DNA of 64,000 bases from Salegentibacter sp. 24 (GTDB taxonomy: Bacteria > Bacteroidota > Bacteroidia > Flavobacteriales > Flavobacteriaceae): positions 1 through 64,000 of the forward strand of contig NZ_SNWE01000023.1 of assembly GCF_004362395.1 (NCBI RefSeq), in the 5' to 3' direction. The notes beneath the pieces are model-generated. The model was not told the DNA's origin, ran no database searches, and saw only the letters and a program-made list of their open reading frames with translations. A program made the position numbers and the translations under genes. This document shows, piece after piece, positions 63,637 to 64,000 of this stretch. Every line of letters begins with the position of its first letter. The stretch's first letter is position 1.

Positions 63637-64000
63637 TTAAAGTCTATTCTTTTCTTCAGAAAAATAATTGACCAGCAGTGCCACTACATAACTATAGCTT
63701 TTCATTCCGCCAGCCTGGTTGTTAAGGATTAGGAATTGATTATAAAACGCCTGAAAGATTGGTTCAAAAGGATTTTGATGTTCCAGCCAGAAGGCTTCCA
63801 CTTCCCGATAATTTTCCAGAATTCCCGGATTGATTTCCGCTTTTAGGGTTTCAAATTTATCAGGATCTCTTCGATATAATTCATTTAAACAATAGCGTAA
63901 GGCGAAAGTATAACCTGAATACCGGAAATACGCATCTGGATGATTCATCGTAGTTAAACAGGCGATAAAATTTGCTTCGTTTTCTTTGGCAAAACCTAGT
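63637..64000 (-). CDS. Unrecognised protein, 5' end outside the window
   Basis: The frame is open through base 64000 (17 or more codons upstream of the internal ATG at 63948), so the gene begins to the right of the window. The visible 120 residues are helical, with conserved-looking YFRYSGYTFAL, YRRDPDKFETL, PFEPIFQAFYNQFL and a tail YSYVVALLVNYFSEEKN. I do not recognise the family. The 132-bp gap to the amidohydrolase start allows a separate promoter for that gene. Confidence 0.6.
   Translation of the reverse strand, partial: LGFAKENEANFIACLTTMNHPDAYFRYSGYTFALRYCLNELYRRDPDKFETLKAEINPGILENYREVEAFWLEHQNPFEPIFQAFYNQFLILNNQAGGMKSYSYVVALLVNYFSEEKNRL

Overview
This 64 kb window looks like chromosome from a marine-type member of the Flavobacteriaceae (Bacteroidota), near Gramella/Christiangramia, Salegentibacter or Zunongwangia. 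The support is a type IX secretion (T9SS) C-terminal domain on the first gene, TonB-receptor architecture, a bshB1 bacillithiol gene, hutI-hutG, Bacteroidota-style -7 promoter boxes (TAnnTTTG) with little Shine-Dalgarno signal, and low to moderate GC. The genus is inferred from protein style only. I found no rRNA, CRISPR array, insertion sequence, prophage or integrase; there is one tRNA (His).

Layout. 1-3330: 3' part of a secreted MBG-repeat adhesin with an exact 426-bp internal period, followed by an outer-membrane barrel protein. 3331-3848: a gene-free stretch with a strong hairpin. 3849-7236: SRPBCC protein and pyrE, with a NUDIX gene diverging from pyrE only 7 bp away and converging on an M14 carboxypeptidase lipoprotein. 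7461-9749: TonB-dependent receptor. 9860-13534: coaD, ddl, a PASTA protein and rluD, ending at a bidirectional terminator. 13668-16462: SDR, a DUF2805 protein and yaaA. 16875-21019: pyruvate carboxylase and a UDG-fold protein. 21101-25405: a membrane-anchored HipA/FAM20-like putative kinase, a decayed TlpA thioredoxin gene, two very short membrane-protein ORFs, a CPBP protease and a small membrane protein. 25484-28603: 2H phosphoesterase, lysA and an MFS exporter. 28872-31081: sucC and two paralogous small secreted proteins, one frameshifted at an A7 run. 31157-36455: MBL lipoprotein, GNAT, DUF1622, hutG, hutI and a zinc alcohol dehydrogenase. 36636-40544: Cys/Met PLP enzyme, bshB1, tRNA-His, mazG and a DUF998 protein. 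40718-47853: methyltransferase, DUF349, aroE, two tandem DUF368 genes and a TPR protein. 48035-51035: class III aminotransferase and an OstA-like protein. 51288-52898: two Tat-exported ferritin-like proteins. 52996-58249: purA, fur, relA/spoT and an M48 protease in one operon. 58297-64000: a SpoU methyltransferase, two amidohydrolase-family genes and the 3' part of an unrecognised gene.

Most genes are core housekeeping: pyrimidine and purine synthesis, CoA, cell wall, lysine/DAP, shikimate, TCA and anaplerosis, (p)ppGpp, histidine degradation and thiol chemistry. No complete new system is obvious. The points most worth following are the HipA/FAM20-like kinase candidate, the Tat plus surface-lipoprotein ferritin-like pair, the three amidohydrolase modules of which only one keeps a visible metal site, the frameshifted secreted paralogue, and several strong hairpins in gene-free DNA.
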